Position numbers and translations under genes: made by a program
The notes under the pieces: model-generated
Databases searched by the model: none
What the model was told of the DNA's origin: nothing
What the model saw: the letters and a program-made list of their open reading frames with translations, nothing else
NCBI GenBank assembly: GCA_040757085.1
Contig: JBFLXJ010000028.1
Coordinates: 1 to 64,000, forward strand
Direction of reading: 5' to 3'
From: Bacillota bacterium
GTDB lineage: Bacteria; Bacillota; Sulfobacillia; JACIYH01
DNA length: 64,000 nucleotides
In this document: positions 34,761 to 43,977 of the stretch, one piece after another
How positions within the stretch are numbered: the first letter of the stretch is position 1
How the letters are laid out: every line of letters begins with the position of its first letter

Positions 34761-35501
34761 ATGCGGACGTTCGGGGGACATGCTGGTCGGACAAGGGTGA
34801 CCTGGTGCCTGTTACTGCTGCTGGCCGTGGCGGTTGTCCTGGCCTTTGCCCAATCCCGCTACGCCATGCTGCGGGAAGTGAGCGTGCGTGGCACCAGCCG
34901 TCTCGACCCCGGCCAGGTGGCGGAGTTTTCCGGGTTGCGCCCGGGACAGAGCGTCTTTTCCCTGCGCCCGGCCCGGGTGGCTGCTCGCTTGCGTTCCCTT
35001 CCCTGGGTGAAGGAGGCGGGGATACGCTGGGCCTGGCCCGGGCGGGCGGTCATCTGGGTGAGCGAGCGCACCCCGGTGGCTCTCGTGCCCCATCACGATC
35101 GCTTCCTGGTGGTGGACGCCGAAGGCCGGGTCCTCACCACCACCGAGGAGGCCAGTCCCTGGGGATTGCCGCTGGTCACCGGGCCGGTCCCCGCCGAACC
35201 GATGGCCGGGCAGTTCCTCACCGACCAGGGCATCCTGGCGGCCCTGGCCTGTGTGGAAGCTTTCCCGCAGTCGGGACGGGAGAGAGTTGCCGAGGTGCAC
35301 GCCAGTGAAAAGGGCGAGCTGGTGGTTTACGACCTGGACGGTGTCCCTGCCCTCCTTGGGTTGCCGGATGCCTACCTCCCCGAAAAGGTGCGGGTGCTGG
35401 TGGCCATCTGGGACGACCTCCGGCGCCAGGGGGGGCGGGCCGAGTACGTGGACATTCGCGACCACAGCCGGGCCATCGTCAAGCCCGCCCAGGGGGGGTG
35501 A
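34761..35501 (+). CDS. ftsQ: Cell division protein FtsQ/DivIB
   Basis: A 246-residue bitopic septal protein. One membrane helix (about 14-32) is followed by the POTRA domain (LREVSVRGTSRLDPGQVAEFSGLRPGQSVFSL) and the FtsQ beta domain (RTPVALVPHHDRFLVVDAEGRVL). It scaffolds FtsL and the septal synthases. ATG 34761 is taken; the TTG just before it is also open. A TACAAT hexamer at 34729-34734 could be part of an internal promoter, but no -35 is evident. Confidence 0.9.
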   Translation: MRTFGGHAGRTRVTWCLLLLLAVAVVLAFAQSRYAMLREVSVRGTSRLDPGQVAEFSGLRPGQSVFSLRPARVAARLRSLPWVKEAGIRWAWPGRAVIWVSERTPVALVPHHDRFLVVDAEGRVLTTTEEASPWGLPLVTGPVPAEPMAGQFLTDQGILAALACVEAFPQSGRERVAEVHASEKGELVVYDLDGVPALLGLPDAYLPEKVRVLVAIWDDLRRQGGRAEYVDIRDHSRAIVKPAQGG

Positions 35502-35507
35502 GGGGCC

Positions 35508-36221
35508 TTGCGCTCTAGGGGAGCACAGGTCGCGGTTGCCCTGGTGATGCTGGTGCTGGGGCTGATGCTGGCCCTCCAGTATCGGGTGCAGCAGCGGGCT
35601 GCTACTGACCTGGCCCATCGCCGCACGGAAGAACTGGTGGAACTCCTGCAGAAAGCCGAGACGGAACGGCGCCGCCTGGAGCAGGAAGTGGCGGAACTGC
35701 GCAACACCGTCTCCCGGCTCACGCAGGGGCAGGCGGCATTTCAGGCTCTCCAGGAAGAACTGGCCAAGGCCCAGATGCTGGCCGGGCTGGTGCCGGTGAA
35801 GGGGCCGGGGGTCACCGTTACCATGGACGATTCCAAGCGGCCCATCCAGAAAGGACAGGACATCAACGCCTTCCTCCTGCACGACGAAGACGTGCTCCGT
35901 GTGGTCAACGAGCTCTTCGCTGCGGGGGCCGAGGCCATGTCCCTGAACGGGCAGCGGGTGATAGCCACCACGGAGGTGCGCTGCGCCGGCCCCACCATAT
36001 CGGTGAACCGGGTGATGACGGCGCCGCCCATCGTCATCCAGGCCATAGGAGATCCCGATGTGCTGGAGAGGGCCCTGCGGATGCGGGGCGGGGTGGTGGA
36101 GTCCCTGTCCTTCTGGGGTATCGAGGTGACGGTGAAGAAGGAAGCCGAAGTGACCATCCCCGCTTACAGCGGGAGCCTGCGCTTCCAGTACGGGCGGGTG
36201 GCCCAGACGGGAGGAAAGTGA
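35508..36221 (+). CDS. DUF881 family protein
   Basis: A 237-residue protein with one N-terminal membrane helix, a coiled coil of about 60 residues rich in Glu and Arg, and then the DUF881 domain (GLVPVKGPGVTVTMDDS, LLHDEDVLRVVNELFAAGAEAMSLNGQRV, ALRMRGGVVESL). Members sit between ftsQ and sbp in many Bacillota dcw clusters. The function is not established; the topology suggests an extracytoplasmic partner of division proteins. TTG start, 6 nt after the ftsQ stop. Confidence 0.88.
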   Translation: MRSRGAQVAVALVMLVLGLMLALQYRVQQRAATDLAHRRTEELVELLQKAETERRRLEQEVAELRNTVSRLTQGQAAFQALQEELAKAQMLAGLVPVKGPGVTVTMDDSKRPIQKGQDINAFLLHDEDVLRVVNELFAAGAEAMSLNGQRVIATTEVRCAGPTISVNRVMTAPPIVIQAIGDPDVLERALRMRGGVVESLSFWGIEVTVKKEAEVTIPAYSGSLRFQYGRVAQTGGK

Positions 36222-36222
36222 C

Positions 36223-36591
36223 ATGTGGATTCCTCTGGCGGCGCTGGTGGTGGGGGTCTTGCTGGGGGCGAGCATTCCCCTGCAGATCCCCATCTTTTAC
36301 GGCCGATACCTGTCCGTGGCCCTGCTGGCTGCCCTGGACTCTTCCTTCGGCGGGCTGCGGGCAGGGCTGGAAGGGAAGTACGACAACACTGTCTTCATAA
36401 GCGGGTTTTTCCTCAATGCCCTTCTGGCGGCCGGGCTCACTTACGTGGGGGACCGCCTGGGAGTAGAACTCTACTTTGCCGCCCTGGTAGCGTTCGGCAT
36501 CCGCATATTCAACAACCTGGGAGCCATCAGACACCTCCTGCTGGCAACCTGGCGGAAGCGGCACCAGCAACCGGCCAAGCGAGGCGTTTAA
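36223..36591 (+). CDS. sbp: Small basic protein Sbp (DUF1290)
   Basis: A 122-residue protein with three to four membrane helices and a basic C-terminus (WRKRHQQPAKRG). PLQIPIFYGRYLSVALLAALDSSFGG and IRIFNNLGAIR are the family signature. It is encoded upstream of ftsA in many Gram-positive bacteria; the function is unknown. Its start is 1 nt after the preceding stop. Confidence 0.92.
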   Translation: MWIPLAALVVGVLLGASIPLQIPIFYGRYLSVALLAALDSSFGGLRAGLEGKYDNTVFISGFFLNALLAAGLTYVGDRLGVELYFAALVAFGIRIFNNLGAIRHLLLATWRKRHQQPAKRGV

Positions 36592-36641
36592 AGGAAAAAC
36601 AACATGCGTTGCAGAATTCAACGGCCCAGGAGGTGCATAGG

Positions 36642-37874
36642 TTGCCCAGGCGCGATCTGGCGGTAGGAATCGATGTGGGGACCAGCAAGGTAGCCGCCAT
36701 CGTAGGAGAAGTGCGCCGGGACGGCACCTGCGACATCATCGGATTCGGCGTGACTCCCTCTGCCGGCATGCGCAAGGGCGTGGTGGTGGACATAGAAGGG
36801 GTGTCCCGCGCCGTCGCCGATGCGGCCCAAAAGGCGGGGCGCATGGCGGGGGTGGAGATAAAATCCGCATACGTCAGCATCTCTGGGAGCCACCTTTCCA
36901 GCCTCAACAACCGGGGGGTGGTGGCGGTGGCCAGGGATGACCGCGAGATCACCGCCGAAGATGTGGATCGGGTGTTGGACGCGGCTCGCGTCCTCAACAT
37001 TCCCGCTGACCGGGAGATCGTCCACGTGGTGCCCCGGGAGTTCGTGGTGGACGGCTACGACGGCGTGAGGGATCCGGTGGGCATGCTGGGGGTGCGCCTC
37101 GAGGTGGAGGCCCACGTGGTAACCGGGGCGGTGACCTCCATCCAGAATCTCCTCAAGGGCGTGGCCCGGGCGGGTTTACAGGTGGAGGACCTGGTGGTGT
37201 CTTCCCTGGCCTCGGGGGAAGCGGTGCTCCTACCGGCGGAGAGGGAATTGGGAGTGCTTGTGCTGGACATAGGCGGCGGTACCACCGATCTGGGGATATT
37301 CGAGCGTGGCAATCCCTTGTATTCCGCCGTCGTTCCCGTGGGAGGTGACCACGTTACCGGGGACCTGGCCATCGGCCTGCGTACCCCGCCTCCCGAGGCG
37401 GAGAGGATCAAGCTGGAGCACGGACGGGCGCGGCCCTGTCCCGAGGCGGACGACGACGTGTTCGAGGTACCCAACGTGGGTGGTACGGGTACCCGACAGA
37501 TGAGCGGGAGCGTGGTGGCCCAGATCATTGCCCCCCGGCTGCAGGAACTGTTCGCTCTGGTCAAGCAGCAGATCGGGCGGTCGGGCCGGGCCGGTCAGAT
37601 CCCGGGCGGGGTGGTGCTGTGCGGCGGATGCGCCCTTTTACCCGGGATAGGGGAGATGGCCGAGGAGGAATTGCAGATGCCCGCCCGCGTGGGGACGCCA
37701 GCTGGCCTGGGGGGACTGGTGGATCTGGTGTCCAGTCCTGCATTCGCCACCACGGTGGGGCTGTTACTGTACGCCACCCGCGGCCAGGCCGGGCTGGCGC
37801 GGGCAGAGGTGCGGGGCGGTGTGCTGGGATCTCTCTGGGACCGGGTGCGCCGCGTCCTGGGAGATTTCTTCTGA
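36642..37874 (+). CDS. ftsA: Cell division protein FtsA
   Basis: A 410-residue actin-fold ATPase that tethers FtsZ to the membrane. VGIDVGTSKVAAIVGEV (phosphate 1), VLDIGGGTTDLGIF (phosphate 2) and VVLCGGCALLPGI (adenosine) are the nucleotide motifs, and the C-terminal LWDRVRRVLGDFF is the membrane-binding amphipathic helix. TTG 36642 has a near-perfect AGGAGGTG; the longer upstream frame is a shadow of sbp. Confidence 0.95.
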   Translation: MPRRDLAVGIDVGTSKVAAIVGEVRRDGTCDIIGFGVTPSAGMRKGVVVDIEGVSRAVADAAQKAGRMAGVEIKSAYVSISGSHLSSLNNRGVVAVARDDREITAEDVDRVLDAARVLNIPADREIVHVVPREFVVDGYDGVRDPVGMLGVRLEVEAHVVTGAVTSIQNLLKGVARAGLQVEDLVVSSLASGEAVLLPAERELGVLVLDIGGGTTDLGIFERGNPLYSAVVPVGGDHVTGDLAIGLRTPPPEAERIKLEHGRARPCPEADDDVFEVPNVGGTGTRQMSGSVVAQIIAPRLQELFALVKQQIGRSGRAGQIPGGVVLCGGCALLPGIGEMAEEELQMPARVGTPAGLGGLVDLVSSPAFATTVGLLLYATRGQAGLARAEVRGGVLGSLWDRVRRVLGDFF

Positions 37875-37925
37875 GCCGCCGCGCACGTTGTGACCTCCGC
37901 AAGGCGAAATTCGGGAGGTGTTGCC

Positions 37926-38987
37926 ATGCTGGATCTGGAGCTAGAAGGGGAGCCCTTTGCAGTGATAAAGGTGGTCGGAGTGGGGGGCGGGGGCAACAAC
38001 GCCGTCAATCGCATGATAGCCACCGGGGTAAAAGGGGTTGAGTTCATATCCATCAACACCGACGCCCAGGCCCTGGCCACCTGTCACGCCACCCGCAAGA
38101 TCCAGATCGGTGCCCGGATCACCAAGGGCCTTGGCGCGGGGGCCGATCCGGAAGTGGGGGCCAAAGCGGCAGAAGAAAGCCGCGATCAGATCCTGGAAGC
38201 CCTGAAGGGGGCCGACCTGGTTTTCATCACCGCGGGGATGGGAGGCGGGACGGGTACGGGCGGGGCCCCCGTGGTGGCAGAGTGCGCCAAGGAGGCTGGG
38301 GCCCTCTGCGTGGGCGTGGTGACCAGGCCTTTTACCTTCGAGGGCAGGCGCCGCATGGCCGTGGCGGAGCGAGGGATTGCCACCCTGCGCAGCAAGGTGG
38401 ATACCCTGATTACCATCCCCAACGACCGGCTCCTGCAAGTGGTGGACAAGAAAACGTCGATAGTAGAGGCTTTCCGGGTAGCAGATGATGTCCTCCGCCA
38501 GGGTGTGCAGGGGATATCCGATCTCATCGCCGTGCCCGGCCTCATCAACCTGGATTTCGCTGACGTGCGCACCATCATGGCCGAGACGGGGTCGGCCCTG
38601 ATGGGTATTGGCGTGGGCTTCGGGGAAACCCGCGCTGCCGATGCGGCCCGCGCCGCCATCTCCAGTCCCCTGCTGGAGACCTCCATCGAGGGTGCCCGCG
38701 GGGTGCTGTTGAGCATCACGGGAGGACCGGACCTGGGCCTGTTCGAGGTGAACGAGGCGGCGGAGATCGTGGCCGAGGCTGCCGACCCGGACGCCAACAT
38801 CATCTTCGGTGCCGTCATCGATGACAACCTGAAGGACGAAGTGCGGGTGACGGTGATCGCCACCGGTTTCGACGCCCGGCCCAAGGCTGCCGCCCGGGAC
38901 AAGCTGCCCCTGGAACAGATCGACCTCAAGGGGTTTGCTGCCGAGGATGATCTCGATATCCCGGCCTTCCTGCGCCGCCGCTCCTAG
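37926..38987 (+). CDS. ftsZ: Cell division protein FtsZ
   Basis: A 353-residue tubulin-like GTPase. [15 protein letters not shown] and [12 protein letters not shown] (near 103-113) bind [14 protein letters not shown] carries the T7-loop catalytic Asp, and the C-terminal peptide [12 protein letters not shown] is the conserved docking tail for FtsA and SepF. The flexible linker is short. ATG 37926 follows GGGAGGTG. Confidence 0.97.
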   Translation: MLDLELEGEPFAVIKVVGVGGGGNNAVNRMIATGVKGVEFISINTDAQALATCHATRKIQIGARITKGLGAGADPEVGAKAAEESRDQILEALKGADLVFITAGMGGGTGTGGAPVVAECAKEAGALCVGVVTRPFTFEGRRRMAVAERGIATLRSKVDTLITIPNDRLLQVVDKKTSIVEAFRVADDVLRQGVQGISDLIAVPGLINLDFADVRTIMAETGSALMGIGVGFGETRAADAARAAISSPLLETSIEGARGVLLSITGGPDLGLFEVNEAAEIVAEAADPDANIIFGAVIDDNLKDEVRVTVIATGFDARPKAAARDKLPLEQIDLKGFAAEDDLDIPAFLRRRS

Positions 38988-39002
38988 CCTCCTCCCCACG
39001 CA

Positions 39003-39024
39003 GGCCCTTCTCCGGGCCGTTTCT
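39003..39024. terminator. Weak hairpin terminator after ftsZ
   Basis: GGCCC (39003-39007) pairs with GGGCC (39014-39018) and is followed by GTTTCT. The stem is only 5 bp and the T run broken, but it lies between two convergent genes. Confidence 0.4.
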
Positions 39025-40204
39025 ATCCCTCGGGCGGCCGTGCGCGAAGGATCTGGCCGCGCCAGCCGTCGAGTTCCACGGTCCATCCCGGTCTGACCGG
39101 GTTCGCGCTGGGAGTTTTCAGCCCGGAGGCCAGGACCAGGTAATAGTCACCGCGCGGGGCGGGATGGCACTCCACCACGGTTTCGTTGATGACCAGCGGG
39201 GGTACCGGACTGAGGTCCTCGCTGATCTCATCGAGGGCTGAGCGCAACGGGTCTGGCAGGGCGGAGCCGGCTCTTGCATTTTCCCATACTTGCTCAGGGC
39301 GGGTGGCGCCGGCGAGGGCGGCCACCACCCCGGGCCGGTCGATGACCCAGCGCAGGGCAAGCTGGGCGGGCGTAAGACCCCACTCGCGCCCCAGTTCCCT
39401 CATGCGGGCCACCGCTCGGGCCAGGCGGTCGATGTAGGGCAGGGGCAGAAGCCCGCGGTGTGGATCACGCTCCTGTTCTCCCGGCTGCGGTTCCCGGGCC
39501 AGGTATCCCAGGAACAGGGGCATGTAAGCGAGCAGCCCGAAGCCGTGCTGCCTCGCCAGCGGGAGCACCGTCTCTTCGATGTCGCGCTGCACCAGGTTGT
39601 ACGGCACCTGCAGCGCCACGGGTCGCGATTCCACCGGCCAGCCGGGCTGGCCTTCTAGCCAGGCTTCCAGGTCGGGGGCAAAGAAATTGGAGAGCCCCAC
39701 CGCCCTGGCTTTGCCCTGCCGCACCAGCAGGCCCAGGGCCTGGGCCGTCTCTTCAAAAGGAGTGGCCGGGTCGGGGTAGTGGAGTTGCAGGAGGTCGATG
39801 TAGTCAGTGCCGAGGCGGCGCAGCGAATCCTCGGTGGCCCTGATCAGGTAGGGTGCGGTCGCGTCCTGGGTGGTGGTAGCCGGGCCCAGGCCCCCACCCG
39901 GAGCCTGCGTGCCCCCGCCGGGGCCGGTCCCGCGGGGCGGGGCAAATGTTGCGTCGCCCCGGCGTATCCCCACCTTGGTGGCTATCACCACCTCGTGCCT
40001 GTGACCGCGCAGGGCCTTCCCCAGCACCTCCTCAGATGCTCCCCGGCCGTAGATGTCCGCCGTATCGAATAGTACTATCCCGGCATCCAGCGCCGCGTGC
40101 ACGACCTGCCGGGACCGCTCGGGATCCATCCCCGGTCCCGCCAGGCGCCGGCACCCCAGTCCCACTGCCGACACCCGCAGTTCCCCCACCATCCTGTACT
40201 CCAC
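39023..40204 (-). CDS. Aldo/keto reductase
   Basis: A 393-residue (beta/alpha)8 NADPH-dependent reductase. GLGCRRLAG, DTADIYGRGASEEVLG (the catalytic Tyr is in IYG) and TKVGIRRG (catalytic Lys) are present, then DSLRRLGTDYIDLLQLHYPD, RAVGLSNF and the SDH-like coenzyme end GATRPEQVWEN. An insertion of about 25 Gly/Thr-rich residues sits after the catalytic Lys, and about 65 extra C-terminal residues follow the barrel. GTG 40204 lies behind GGAGGTGA. The substrate is unknown; it converges on ftsZ. Confidence 0.88.
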   Translation of the reverse strand: MEYRMVGELRVSAVGLGCRRLAGPGMDPERSRQVVHAALDAGIVLFDTADIYGRGASEEVLGKALRGHRHEVVIATKVGIRRGDATFAPPRGTGPGGGTQAPGGGLGPATTTQDATAPYLIRATEDSLRRLGTDYIDLLQLHYPDPATPFEETAQALGLLVRQGKARAVGLSNFFAPDLEAWLEGQPGWPVESRPVALQVPYNLVQRDIEETVLPLARQHGFGLLAYMPLFLGYLAREPQPGEQERDPHRGLLPLPYIDRLARAVARMRELGREWGLTPAQLALRWVIDRPGVVAALAGATRPEQVWENARAGSALPDPLRSALDEISEDLSPVPPLVINETVVECHPAPRGDYYLVLASGLKTPSANPVRPGWTVELDGWRGQILRARPPEG

Positions 40205-40415
40205 GACTGTCACCTCCAATTGCCATCTGGGGATCTTCCATTCCTCCCCACTTTTCTCCTTCGCGCTGAACCGGTTCCTGCCCGGGTTGCAGTACAGTTA
40301 CGATGGCGGCTGGACATACGAATTTCGGGGCGAGTGGACGGCACGTCTTGCAGGGCCTGTTTCCCCAGCGTATCCTGTTCTCGGGGCAGGGGCAGCGAAC
40401 CAGGGAGGGGTGCAG

Positions 40416-40952
40416 GTGGAGCGGTTCTGGTGGTTGCTGAGCGCGAGGGAACTCCTGCTGGTGGTGCTGGGCTGCCTTGTCCTGGTCCTGGTGGTGCTGT
40501 ACGTCGTGACGAGGGTGCGGGCGGCAGAAATGGCGGCGGCACTGGGTGCCCTGCAACGCCAGTTCCATGCCCGCGTCGAGGAGCAGCGACGCCTGGTGGA
40601 CGAGCAGTACCGGCTGGCTCTGGAAGCCTGGAAGCGGGAGATCGAGGAGGCGATCCGCCAGGACGCGGTGGAAAGGAGCCGGGCCGTGACGGCGGGCAAG
40701 GTGAGAGAGCACCTGGTTCCCTATCTGCCCCAGTTTCCTTACAATCCCAGAGACGTGCGGTTCATAGGGTCACCCGTGGACCTGGTGGTGTTCGACGGCC
40801 TGGACGAGGGCACGGTGCGCCGCATCGTCTTCGTCGAAGTTAAAACCGGCCACTCCGACCTCAGCCGCCGGGAACGGCTGGTGCGAGAGGCTATCCTCCG
40901 CCACGCGGTGGAGTGGGAGGAGTTGCGCCTCGCGGGTGATGCTCCCGTCTAG
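40416..40952 (+). CDS. Membrane-anchored Holliday-junction-resolvase-like endonuclease
   Basis: A 178-residue protein. One N-terminal membrane helix (LLLVVLGCLVLVLVVLYVV) is followed by a coiled coil of about 60 residues and a nuclease-like C-terminal domain. In that domain FIGSPVDLVVFDGL and IVFVEVKTG form the D...E-x-K core of the Endonuc_Holl family (PF10107). The role is unproven. GTG 40416 is chosen because GGGAGGGG lies five bases before it. The gene is divergent from the aldo/keto reductase. Confidence 0.75.
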   Translation: MERFWWLLSARELLLVVLGCLVLVLVVLYVVTRVRAAEMAAALGALQRQFHARVEEQRRLVDEQYRLALEAWKREIEEAIRQDAVERSRAVTAGKVREHLVPYLPQFPYNPRDVRFIGSPVDLVVFDGLDEGTVRRIVFVEVKTGHSDLSRRERLVREAILRHAVEWEELRLAGDAPV

Positions 40953-41019
40953 GAGTGCGCGCCAGAAAGGTCTGAAGCCACCATGGTCACCTTCCCGGTG
41001 CGTATGCCTGGGACGGCCG

Positions 41020-41094
41020 CTTGAGGAACTGTCATTGGACGAAATCCGGAGCCGCATCGCTTTTGTGCCACAGAATGCGTACTTGTTTCCTGGC
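41020..41094 (+). pseudogene. Fragment of an ABC exporter ATP-binding domain
   Basis: Twenty-five codons read LEELSLDEIRSRIAFVPQN-AYLFPG, the stretch around the Q-loop of MsbA/ABC-exporter ATPases (R-x-x-I-A-x-V-P-Q-x-x-x-L-F). Nothing before or after in any frame continues the domain, so it is a gene scar. Confidence 0.65.
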
Positions 41095-41232
41095 ATGGGT
41101 AGACTTCCAGCTCGGCCCTCGGCCGCGCCCAGGTTCCGCAGTTCCGGGGTTGTGAGGGTGGCTGACTGGCAGCCGCAACGTCGGTCTGGCCCGGGGCGTC
41201 TCATGTAATGAGGCTGTATGGAGGAGGCTGGC

Positions 41233-41484
41233 GTGGTGAAGAAGCATGCTCGCGGTGTGGTGTTGGCGGCAGTCCTGGCGGTGGCCCTCGCCGGGTGTGC
41301 CGGCCGCGCTGCCGTCACCCGGATCGGCGACTGGCGGGAGTTCAGCCTGATTCGGGAAAGGGCGAAGCGCCGCGTAGCCTCGTTCGCCCTGGCGCTCGAA
41401 CCCGAGCGGAACTACGGCTGGCGCGTGTCTGCGTTGAGCGACCCGTGTCGGGCCTTCGTGGAAGTGTTCTCGTGCGGTTGGTGA
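41233..41484 (+). CDS. Small putative lipoprotein
   Basis: An 83-residue protein with a lipoprotein signal: basic start, hydrophobic run VVLAAVLAVA and lipobox LAGC, so the mature chain begins near residue 21. The remainder is Arg-rich and matches no family I know. GTG 41233 (or 41236) is preceded by GGAGG. It lies upstream of two other exported-protein genes. Confidence 0.5.
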   Translation: MVKKHARGVVLAAVLAVALAGCAGRAAVTRIGDWREFSLIRERAKRRVASFALALEPERNYGWRVSALSDPCRAFVEVFSCGW

Positions 41485-41517
41485 GGAACCGGTGTGCCTT
41501 GAGCGGGGGGCTGGCTG

Positions 41518-41655
41518 ATGAGAGGGTTTGTCGCTCAGGTTGTCAGGAGTTCGCTGGTGTGGCTCGCTGCGGTGGTGTTCCTGTTGGGGGCCGTGCCCTG
41601 CGGTTCGGCCTGCGCCGTGAGAGGAGAGATGCTTTGTGCCCCAAGTTGCGAGTAA
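41518..41655 (+). CDS. Possible 45-residue secreted peptide
   Basis: A small frame from ATG 41518, nine bases after a GGGGGG run, encodes a basic start (MRGFVAQVVRSS), a hydrophobic core (LVWLAAVVFLLGAV) and a short tail with four cysteines (one inside PCGSAC). Signal-peptidase cleavage near GSA would leave about 14 residues. It overlaps the next gene start by 20 nt. It could instead be a leader that couples translation. Confidence 0.35.
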   Translation: MRGFVAQVVRSSLVWLAAVVFLLGAVPCGSACAVRGEMLCAPSCE

Positions 41656-43258
41656 CCGTGGAATTCTCCTGGCGATGGTCATGCTCACCTGCCTGGCGGT
41701 GCTCTGCGCGTCGTGCCTGACCGGGTGTGGGCCGGGCCCGGCCGCCAGCCGGGAACCGTCCGGAGGCGGCCCGCGAGGCGGGGGTGAAGCGCCTGGCAGC
41801 GGGCAGACCCCGGGAGCCGGGGTGGGTGACGGGGTCTCCGCGCCCGAGTGGACGCCTGGGGAGGCAGGTGCCGTAGAGGTGCGCCGGGAGGGTAACGTGG
41901 CGACTGCCGGGCCCTTCCGGCAGCTGCTCGGAGTGACCTGGGTGAGCGACGAAGAGTTCCTGGCGCTGGCGAGACACCAGGGTGGTGAGTCTATTGTCCG
42001 GTTTTCCCGGGACCGTGGAGGCGCCTGGACGGGCCGCGCGGTCCTCACCCTCAAGCAGGACGCTCTGCCGGAGGGTTTCTACATGTGGGCGCCACTGGCG
42101 GACGGGAAATCAATCGTGTTTACTACGCTTCGGGAGAGCGTGCTGGGACCCCTGTGGCGGTACGACATCGAGCCCTCCGGTGTGGAGGGGCGCGGGGTGT
42201 ACAAGGTAACCGAGCCGGTGAATGCGGTGTTCAGGATGTCGCCGGATCGCGCCCGGGCTGTCCTTTATGACAACGAAGGGGCCAGCATGACGGACTTCCG
42301 TACCGGGCAAAAAGTGAGGTTGCCCGGAGTTCCCAGCTACGAGTTCCCCTTTGTAGGGATCGGGTGCAGCTGGTCGCCTGACGGTGTCCATTACCTGTAT
42401 CAGGTCGTGGAGGGGCAGGTGGCGCGCTGGTTCGGGATTGTGCGGACGGACACGGGCACCGTGGTATGCAGGGTGGCGCCCGGCAAAGGGTGCGCGTTCG
42501 AGGCTGCCTGGTCGCCGGACGGGTCGCGGGTGGCCTTCCTGGTGCTTGACGGAGAGGGCGATACCTTTCTTGGCCCGGAGGACGAGTTGATTCCGCCCAT
42601 CGCGCACAGGGTGGGAATCCTGGAGGTGGGAACTGGTCGTGTGGAATACGTGAGCGTGCCGGGGAAGCTGGTGTACGGCCTCCCGGTCTGGTCGCCCGTG
42701 GGCGGTGCTTTGGCGTTTGCGGCGGGTACCGTGGAGGGCAGCAGGACGAGCGGCTTCCGCGTGTCCTGTGATGTGCATATAGCCCAGGAACAGGCCGGTC
42801 AATGGGTGGTCACACAGGTCACGGGACCTGCGCAGGGGAAAGGCGCGAAACTTCCCCTGTCATGGGCTCCTGACGGTACGGCTCTAGCGTTCTCCGCTCC
42901 TTCCCTGGAGGATGAGCAGTGCCTCTGGGTAGGCGTGGTGAGGAGCCCGGGCGGGAGCCGGGGCGCGGCCGGCTCCTGGCTCGCTCCGGTGATGCTCGGG
43001 GAAGTTGTCACTCCGGTGACCTGGCTGGACGACCACACTCTCGTGGGGAAAGTCGTGCTTCCAGGCAAGCAGCCCCACGTCCGTGAAATCCGGGTGTTTT
43101 CTGCCGACGGCAAGGTGGTGTCGACGGTGGACGGACCGGCAATGTTCAGGGAACTGACCGTGTCGCCGGGCGGTGGCTACCTGGCCTACACCTGGGACGC
43201 TGTGATCACTGACGGGTCGGAGCCCATGACCCTCCTCAGAATAATGCCGATGAGGTAG
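41636..43258 (+). CDS. Beta-propeller (TolB/PD40-like) lipoprotein
   Basis: A 540-residue exported protein. The N-terminal signal ends in the lipobox LTGC (cysteine near 31), followed by a Gly/Pro-rich linker. The body has repeated PD40-type blades: WSPDGVHYLYQV, AWSPDGSRVAFLVLD, WSPVGGALAFAAG and WAPDGTALAFSA. Such propellers serve as extracytoplasmic binding modules; the ligand is unknown. GTG 41636 follows AGAGGAGAG. Confidence 0.75.
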   Translation: MPQVASNRGILLAMVMLTCLAVLCASCLTGCGPGPAASREPSGGGPRGGGEAPGSGQTPGAGVGDGVSAPEWTPGEAGAVEVRREGNVATAGPFRQLLGVTWVSDEEFLALARHQGGESIVRFSRDRGGAWTGRAVLTLKQDALPEGFYMWAPLADGKSIVFTTLRESVLGPLWRYDIEPSGVEGRGVYKVTEPVNAVFRMSPDRARAVLYDNEGASMTDFRTGQKVRLPGVPSYEFPFVGIGCSWSPDGVHYLYQVVEGQVARWFGIVRTDTGTVVCRVAPGKGCAFEAAWSPDGSRVAFLVLDGEGDTFLGPEDELIPPIAHRVGILEVGTGRVEYVSVPGKLVYGLPVWSPVGGALAFAAGTVEGSRTSGFRVSCDVHIAQEQAGQWVVTQVTGPAQGKGAKLPLSWAPDGTALAFSAPSLEDEQCLWVGVVRSPGGSRGAAGSWLAPVMLGEVVTPVTWLDDHTLVGKVVLPGKQPHVREIRVFSADGKVVSTVDGPAMFRELTVSPGGGYLAYTWDAVITDGSEPMTLLRIMPMR

Positions 43259-43396
43259 CAGGCAGGGGAGGTACCCCGCCGGCACTGCCGTATCTGGTCT
43301 CGGCTACGCCGTGGTCCGCATAAGTATAGACTGTACGGTAACAAAATGCAGGAGGTGGGCGAGGATGTGGCGAACCTGATCTCAGGGGGGAGAGGC

Positions 43397-43612
43397 ATGG
43401 AGAGTCTGCATGACTGGATTGCGAAGCAGTGGTGGGAAGTCTACCGTGAAGCGCTGGGGCAACCATACGACTGGGATACGCTGCCCCCACAACATCGGGA
43501 GGCGGTGGCGGTAGCCTGCAAAACCATAATGGGGTCGATGCAGGCAAGGGGGAGGGAACCAGGCGAATGGACGAAGGCCGTCGATCGCGGCACACAGCGC
43601 TCGGCCCTCTAG
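43397..43612 (+). CDS. Small hypothetical protein
   Basis: A 71-residue acidic/aromatic protein beginning MESLHDWIAKQWWEVYREALG, with helical character in its first half and no signal peptide. ATG 43397 follows GGGGGGAGAGG, a good ribosome site. I do not recognise a family. Confidence 0.45.
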   Translation: MESLHDWIAKQWWEVYREALGQPYDWDTLPPQHREAVAVACKTIMGSMQARGREPGEWTKAVDRGTQRSAL

Positions 43613-43947
43613 CATCCCTACCTTCTCGTGCCCGATCCGAGAACGGCCTCCGCCACCGCGGACCCGAATTCTGCCATGGTAACCATCCGGTGACCTGAGG
43701 CACCCGGGCCAGCCGGTTAACGCGGGCACGCGGGCCCGCAGCCAGGTACCAGGATCTTCATCCGTCCCAAAGCCACAATCACGCTCTACCATGCGCGAAG
43801 CGACTGAATTGTCCACATGAGACCTCACCCTCTTTTGGTCAGGCAGTGAGATGCCCGAAAGGACATCCCCGGGGTGAGGTCTCATTATTCTCTTCGGGAC
43901 CCACCGCCACCTACCGAAACTTTACACGTTGTCTGCGCAGGACCGAC
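43613..43947. repeat. Gene-free stretch with a perfect 14-bp inverted repeat
   Basis: No gene is visible. ATGAGACCTCACCC (43817-43830) and its exact reverse complement (43872-43885) enclose 41 bp. The element could be a hairpin that ends transcription, a regulatory RNA, or a minute transposon-like unit; there is no T tract after the second arm beyond TTATT. Confidence 0.55.
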
Positions 43948-43977
43948 TGGACCAGGGCGCGGCAAAAATGGTATAAG
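43948..43977 (+). promoter_or_regulatory. Possible promoter for pepF
   Basis: TGGACC (43948-43953) and TATAAG (43972-43977) with an 18-bp spacer; the leader to the pepF start would be about 100 nt. Confidence 0.4.

Noticed and set aside
40053-40415. Longer N-terminus for the membrane-anchored endonuclease-like protein
   Set aside because: It would overlap the divergent aldo/keto reductase start and its ribosome site; no similarity in that part.
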